Shown here piece by piece: positions 13,036-15,609 of a stretch of 15,609 bases of DNA (within the stretch, counting starts at the first letter, position 1; the number at the start of each line of letters is the position of its first letter). Under the pieces are notes generated by a model. That model saw nothing but the letters and a program-made list of their open reading frames with translations, ran no database searches and was not told where the DNA came from. Source of the stretch: Brevibacillus sp. (GTDB lineage Bacteria; Bacillota; Bacilli; Brevibacillales; Brevibacillaceae); NCBI GenBank assembly GCA_029240815.1, contig JARDZO010000118.1, positions 1-15,609 of the forward strand, in the 5' to 3' direction. The position numbers and the translations under genes were made by a program.

Positions 13036-13110
13036 CATTTTTCTTTTCTGGTACTATATTCATATAAATATTAAAAATATAGTGAATTTTCTACCAGAGA
13101 AAGAAAAATG
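13036..13110. repeat. long imperfect inverted repeat upstream of the chemoreceptor gene
   Basis: CATTTTTCTTTTCTGGTA (13036-13053) is complementary to TACCAGAGAAAGAAAAATG (13092-13110) over 18 pairs with one bulged G (13099). The AT-rich interior can pair further: ATTCA (13058-13062) with TGAAT (13083-13087), or CTATATT (13054-13060) with AATATAG (13076-13082). Neither side is followed by a T-tract, so it is not a normal terminator. The chemoreceptor ribosome binding site (GGGGGG, 13113-13118) begins three bases past the repeat. Confidence 0.8.
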
Positions 13111-13124
13111 ATGGGGGGCTTTAC

Positions 13125-15203
13125 ATGAAGCTAGGGGCGCGCGTATTGATTGTGCTACTGTTGGCTGGGATCGTGCCGTTGACATCGGCAGGCGTATTTG
13201 CTTACAACGAATCCAAACGGGAATTGCTGAGCAGCAGTAAAGCTACCTTGGAGGCACTGCGTAATAGCCACAAGGAACAAGTGGAAAATTACTTTCGTGA
13301 GCGTTCCCGCAACCTGGATACGTTAGCCGCTTCGAGTACGGTCGTTTTGGCCTTGTCAGAGTTTCGGGGAGTGTGGGAGCAGGGGCGAGAATCGCCGGCA
13401 TATCAGGAAGTAGAGTTAACCCGCACGAAAGAACTGAAGATGGAAGTGGCCAGGTACGGCTTCGCAAATGCGTACCTGTTAAATGACAAGGGCGAAGTGA
13501 TCTACGAGACCAAGCCGCAAAAAGATCTGGGCACCAGCCTGTTACAGGGAATGTACGCTGATTCTGTGCTGGGGCAGACCGTTCAAAAGGCGTTCAAAGG
13601 GCAGAGCACAGAAATGTCTGACCTCAGTCTTTACGAACCGTCAGGAAGTGTCCCAGGTGTGTTTATTGCAACGCCAATTTTTGAAAACGGCTATATCATA
13701 GGTCAGCTGGCGGTGGAGGTAACGCTAGACTACATATCCCGGCAGCTGAATCAACGAGAGGGCCTGGGTGAAACCGGAAAGATCTATCTGGTAGGAGCCG
13801 ATAAATTGATGCGCTCCCAATTGGGAGAAGGGCAGGAGACGTTGCTGAAGCAACAGGTGGACACTCCGATTGTGGATCAAGTCTTGCTGACCCAGCAGTT
13901 CAAGGGGACGACGGAGAGTGTGGACTATCGGGGTCAGCACGTTCTCGTCTCGTACGATCAAGTAAAAATAGGGAAAAAGACATGGGCGATCCTCGCTGAG
14001 ATGGATATGACGGAGATCGTAAACGGACCCAATCGGATCATGAAAGCCATGCTCGTTTTTAATGGAATTGTTCTGGTCATGATTGTAGGGATTTCGTTGT
14101 TTACAGCCAACTGGCTGCGCCGTTCCTTCCGCGGGATGCTGAAAGTGGCAGGGCGAATTGGCGAAGGGGATTTTGCCACCCCGGTTCCAGATTGGCTACT
14201 GGGGCGCAAGGATGAGCTGGGAGATTTGGCGAGGTCGTTGCTTTCTATGCGAGATCAACTGCTCAGCATCCTGCTGCAGGTACGACAGGCGTCGTCCTCT
14301 GTATCCGAGGCGGTCAAAGAAATTCACGGCAATACGAGTGAGATCGCGTCTTCCAGCCAGCAGATTGTACAAGTCGTGGATCAGGTAGCTGCAACCGCTG
14401 ACAATCAGATGGACAAAATGGGACAGACCTTGCAGCTGGCAGTCGACCTGACGAATGATGTGACGGGTGTGACGGAAAACGTGGAGCAAGTCTCGCTTTC
14501 TTCGCAGGAAATGAAGCGACATACGGATGCGGGCAGACAAGCTGTGACCGCCGTCATCGATAGCATGGAAGAGATTAATCGAACAGTAGAATCAGCGACA
14601 GGTGTTATTCATGAGCTGGAAAAACGATCCCAAGACATATCGCGAATCATTTCTGTCATTACCGAGATTGCTCGTCAGACGAACCTGCTCGCACTCAATG
14701 CAGCGATCGAGGCTGCTCGTGCGGGTGAGCACGGCAAAGGATTTGCCGTCGTAGCTGGGGAAGTCCGGAAGCTGTCCGAGGGAACCAATGAGGCTGCTCT
14801 ACAAATTGCGCGGATGATCGGTGATGTACAAAAGGATACGACAGCAGCTGTTGCGCGGATGGCGGAAGGATCAGAGACGACCGCACACGGGTTGAAGACG
14901 GCCCGTCAATCCGGCGAGATGTTCCGGCGAATCGAGCAAAACATACTCCGCGTCACGCAAGAAATGGAGAGCGTCAGACAAGCCTTTAACAGGATGGCAC
15001 CTGATGCAAGACAAGTAGTGGCAGTAGCCGAAGAGGTGTCGTCGGCATCTGCGGGGGCAGCGGCTGGCGTCCAAAGCATCTCAGCAGCGGTCGAGGAGCA
15101 GAGCGCTGCTATGGAGCTGATTGTTCACTCAGCCGACCAATTAGCTGGATTGGCAGAGGAGCTGCGGGGGGCATTGGCGACGTTTGTATTGACTGAAAAT
15201 TAA
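13125..15203 (+). CDS. methyl-accepting chemotaxis protein with Cache-type sensor
   Basis: Transmembrane chemoreceptor, 692 aa, that passes ligand signals to CheW/CheA. A basic start and TM1 (about 7-26, [19 protein letters not shown]) lead to an extracellular domain (about 30-300) of Cache type, judged from length and its PxF-xxG-xIIGxLAVEV pattern. TM2 (about 309-331, [18 protein letters not shown]) is followed by HAMP (about 332-385) and a long cytoplasmic coiled coil. The conserved signalling tip is intact: [20 protein letters not shown] (513-532), then [20 protein letters not shown]. The coiled coil is rich in Gln/Glu/Ala, with likely methylation sites that I did not pin down. No CheB/CheR-tethering pentapeptide is seen at the C-terminus. 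The ribosome binding site is the G-run at 13113-13118. I found no sigma-D promoter (TAAA-N15-GCCGATAT), which is what motility genes of this phylum usually show. The ligand is unknown. Confidence 0.93.
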   Translation: MKLGARVLIVLLLAGIVPLTSAGVFAYNESKRELLSSSKATLEALRNSHKEQVENYFRERSRNLDTLAASSTVVLALSEFRGVWEQGRESPAYQEVELTRTKELKMEVARYGFANAYLLNDKGEVIYETKPQKDLGTSLLQGMYADSVLGQTVQKAFKGQSTEMSDLSLYEPSGSVPGVFIATPIFENGYIIGQLAVEVTLDYISRQLNQREGLGETGKIYLVGADKLMRSQLGEGQETLLKQQVDTPIVDQVLLTQQFKGTTESVDYRGQHVLVSYDQVKIGKKTWAILAEMDMTEIVNGPNRIMKAMLVFNGIVLVMIVGISLFTANWLRRSFRGMLKVAGRIGEGDFATPVPDWLLGRKDELGDLARSLLSMRDQLLSILLQVRQASSSVSEAVKEIHGNTSEIASSSQQIVQVVDQVAATADNQMDKMGQTLQLAVDLTNDVTGVTENVEQVSLSSQEMKRHTDAGRQAVTAVIDSMEEINRTVESATGVIHELEKRSQDISRIISVITEIARQTNLLALNAAIEAARAGEHGKGFAVVAGEVRKLSEGTNEAALQIARMIGDVQKDTTAAVARMAEGSETTAHGLKTARQSGEMFRRIEQNILRVTQEMESVRQAFNRMAPDARQVVAVAEEVSSASAGAAAGVQSISAAVEEQSAAMELIVHSADQLAGLAEELRGALATFVLTEN

Positions 15204-15250
15204 GACGGATGGAGGCTGGCAGCAATGCTTGCCTCTGTTCGTCTCTTTTT
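15203..15250 (+). terminator. intrinsic terminator of the chemoreceptor gene
   Basis: AGACGGATGGAGGC (15203-15216) pairs with GCCTCTGTTCGTCT (15231-15244) over 14 positions, three of them G-U, followed by CTTTTT. It starts on the last base of the chemoreceptor stop codon. Confidence 0.8.
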
Positions 15251-15327
15251 CCATTTATGAAGGATATCTCACCCAAAATGTTGAATGATAAGGACGATGG
15301 AGAGTTTCAGGCCGGAGGGACGTAAGC

Positions 15328-15609
15328 GTGCACAAACTAGATTGGGAACTATATCTGCTGCCGTTCGAGCAAGCTGTAGAAGAGATCAAAGTCAAAATTA
15401 AAAATATCCGCAATGAGCTGCGCAAGCGCAAGGAGTATTCTCCGATTGAGTTTGCTCTAGGCAGGGTCAAGTCGATCCCTAGCATATACAACAAGGCAAA
15501 CCGACTTCAATTTCCTATCGATGAAAACATCTGCTGGGAGATTCGCGACATTGCGGGGGTGCGTATCATTTGTCAGTTTATCGAAGACATTCCCGCTGTC
15601 GTGGAGATG
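15328..15609 (+). CDS. relQ: small alarmone synthetase, RelQ/YjbM-like (5' part)
   Basis: The first 94 codons of a (p)ppGpp synthetase, cut by the window edge. It would transfer pyrophosphate from ATP to GDP/GTP in the stringent response. The GTG at 15328 is the start, with GGAGGG (15314-15319) eight bases upstream. Visible family features are the N-terminal helix FEQAVEEIKVKIKNIRNEL, then SPIEFALGRVKSIPSIYNKA and EIRDIAGVRIICQFIEDI, which hold the basic and acidic residues of the nucleotide site. The ordering and wording match RelQ/YjbM (SasB) better than RelP/YwaC as I remember them. The catalytic second half is not in view, so it cannot be checked for completeness. The short region before it (15251-15327) shows no promoter I would defend. 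Confidence 0.85.
   Translation, partial: MHKLDWELYLLPFEQAVEEIKVKIKNIRNELRKRKEYSPIEFALGRVKSIPSIYNKANRLQFPIDENICWEIRDIAGVRIICQFIEDIPAVVEM

Noticed and set aside
13036..13110. The inverted repeat as an intrinsic terminator for the GNAT gene
   Set aside because: No T-tract follows the right arm on the + strand or the left arm on the - strand.
13018..13124. Sigma-D promoter for the chemoreceptor
   Set aside because: No TAAA with a correctly spaced GCCGATAT was found; only AT-rich stretches and a mediocre TTGAAA-N16-TATAGC at 13004-13031.
1..15609. CRISPR arrays, tRNA or rRNA genes, insertion sequences, prophage or a defence island
   Set aside because: No regularly spaced repeats, cloverleaf-like segments, transposase frames or defence domains were seen on either strand.

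Overview
The window looks like ordinary chromosome from a low-to-mid G+C Gram-positive spore former. The best guess is Brevibacillus or a close Paenibacillaceae relative. This rests on strong AGGAGG-type ribosome binding sites, TTG and GTG starts, hairpin/T-tract terminators, a KinB-like sporulation-type kinase, a UPF0435 protein and a RelQ-type alarmone synthetase. There are no phage genes, transposases, CRISPR arrays, tRNAs or rRNAs. The genus is inferred from protein character, not from a search.

Layout from left to right: cimA (+, citramalate synthase, isoleucine pathway) converges on an MmyB-like XRE regulator (-). That regulator is divergent from a FabF-type ketoacyl-ACP synthase (+), with repeated half-sites over the shared promoter region. 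Next is a 14-helix DHA2-type MFS exporter (+) with a possible 24-codon leader ORF overlapping its start. The exporter converges on a two-gene operon (-): an 830-aa U32 protein followed by a UPF0435/DUF1128 protein. Divergent from these is a tight three-gene run (+): a membrane histidine kinase, an unrecognised 57-aa coiled-coil protein, and a family 5 oligopeptide-binding lipoprotein with no permease next to it. That run converges on a TetR regulator (-), which is divergent from an N-acetylglutamate-synthase-like GNAT enzyme (+). A chemoreceptor (+) follows, preceded by a long inverted repeat. The window ends inside the start of a small alarmone synthetase gene (+).

Most of the content is regulatory or signalling: two transcription factors with self-contained divergent promoters, a sensor kinase with a binding protein, a chemoreceptor and a (p)ppGpp synthetase. 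The convergent pairs cimA/XRE and MFS/UPF0435 share bidirectional terminators. At the third pair the hairpin's 5' arm lies within the last codons of tetR. I see no clearly new defence or mobile system. The best leads are the kinase/coiled-coil/binding-protein cluster, the MmyB-FabF divergon with its operator repeats, the 18-bp inverted repeat before the chemoreceptor, and the possible leader peptide before the exporter.
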